A DNA stretch of 6,695 nucleotides from CAVVVS01 sp963751355. Its GTDB lineage: Bacteria; Bacteroidota; Ignavibacteria; Ignavibacteriales; Ignavibacteriaceae. A model generated the notes under the pieces. The model worked only from the letters and a program-made list of their open reading frames with translations. It did no database searches and had not been told where the DNA came from. How positions within the stretch are numbered: the stretch's first letter is position 1; each line of letters begins with the position of its first letter. The stretch lies in the NCBI GenBank assembly GCA_963751355.1, contig CAVVVS010000023.1, positions 1 to 6,695 of the forward strand, in the 5' to 3' direction. The position numbers and the translations under genes were made by a program. Positions 6,514-6,695 of the stretch are shown one piece after another.

Positions 6514-6555
6514 TAGGGACGGAACTCTCCGAGTGATGACCAATAATTATCTTAC

Positions 6556-6587
6556 CAAAAATAATATTGATTAAGGAAAGTCCCAAA
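6556..6587 (-). promoter_or_regulatory. Bacteroidota-type promoter for the polymerase operon
   Basis: On the minus strand, TTTG (complement at 6584-6587) is followed after exactly 20 bases by TATTTTTG (complement at 6556-6563). This fits the -33 TTTG and -7 TAnnTTTG consensus described for Bacteroides sigma factors with the expected spacing. Transcription would begin near 6549, about 36 bases before the leader ORF and 113 before the polymerase ATG. The spacer includes GGGACTTTCC, a possible operator half-site pair, but nothing supports that further. Confidence 0.5.
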
Positions 6588-6695
6588 GATGATTTTCGTT
6601 GTGATAATATATGTATTTTAATGAATAGAAAAGTCTTTTGACTAAATTAATTCGAAAGGTTCTAATTACAATCTTTAGACTAAGTAATATTTAGC

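Larger units (their letters stand above)
3941..6695. mobile_element. One end of a tRNA-Thr-integrated element, running off the right edge
   Basis: The tRNA fragment's 3' side, with the terminator, faces left and its broken 5' side faces right. In tRNA-targeted integration the orphan 3' half borders host DNA on its 3' side and the element on its 5' side, so the element should extend rightward from about 3983. Its visible cargo fits: a polymerase-like replication gene and a short RadC-like gene, a type common on mobile elements, in one minus-strand operon. The integrase, other cargo and the intact tRNA would lie beyond 6695. Whether this is a prophage, an integrated plasmid or a conjugative element cannot be decided here. 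Only one end is seen. Confidence 0.55.

Noticed and set aside
1..6695. CRISPR arrays, rRNA or insertion-sequence ends
   Set aside because: I saw no regularly spaced repeats, no rRNA-like segments and no paired terminal inverted repeats with target duplications.

Overview
The window looks like a low-GC, Bacteroidota-type bacterial chromosome (Bacteroidetes, Ignavibacteria or a relative). The signs are an FN3/WD40 lipoprotein, genes often lacking a Shine-Dalgarno sequence, and one promoter matching the Bacteroidota TTTG...TAnnTTTG pattern. All recognisable genes lie on the minus strand. The species cannot be named from this sequence.

Left part (1-3940), read as host chromosome. The first codons of an exported protein run off the left edge (62 to 1). 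After an AT-rich gap comes a complete 604-residue lipoprotein with an Ig-like domain, two fibronectin-III domains and a seven-bladed WD40 propeller (497-2311). The rest of this part is largely decayed. A DUF6933-family gene is broken by one in-frame TAA (2730-3209), and a bacterioferritin-like gene keeps its ribosome binding site and first 20 or so codons but has a TGA at codon 6 and later deletions (about 3377-3625). Two short unidentified coding-like fragments lie on the plus strand. A terminator hairpin sits at 3904-3938.

Boundary (3941-3982). On the minus strand lies the exact 3' half of a threonine tRNA (anticodon UGU), from the anticodon loop to the discriminator base. The 5' half is absent, and the terminator follows directly. 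This is the footprint left where an element integrates into a tRNA gene. The orientation puts host DNA on the left and the element on the right, running past the end of the window.

Right part (3983-6695), read as the end of an integrative element. A Bacteroidota-type promoter (6556-6587) precedes a 26-codon leader ORF, which overlaps by ATGA a 592-residue protein. I read that protein as a divergent family-A DNA polymerase palm behind an N-terminal winged-helix-like region. Then comes a RadC-like JAB-domain gene broken by a one-base deficit in a T run. Together these look like a replication module of a mobile element. The polymerase is the most interesting item: motifs A, B and C are present, but the residues that normally select deoxynucleotides are replaced.
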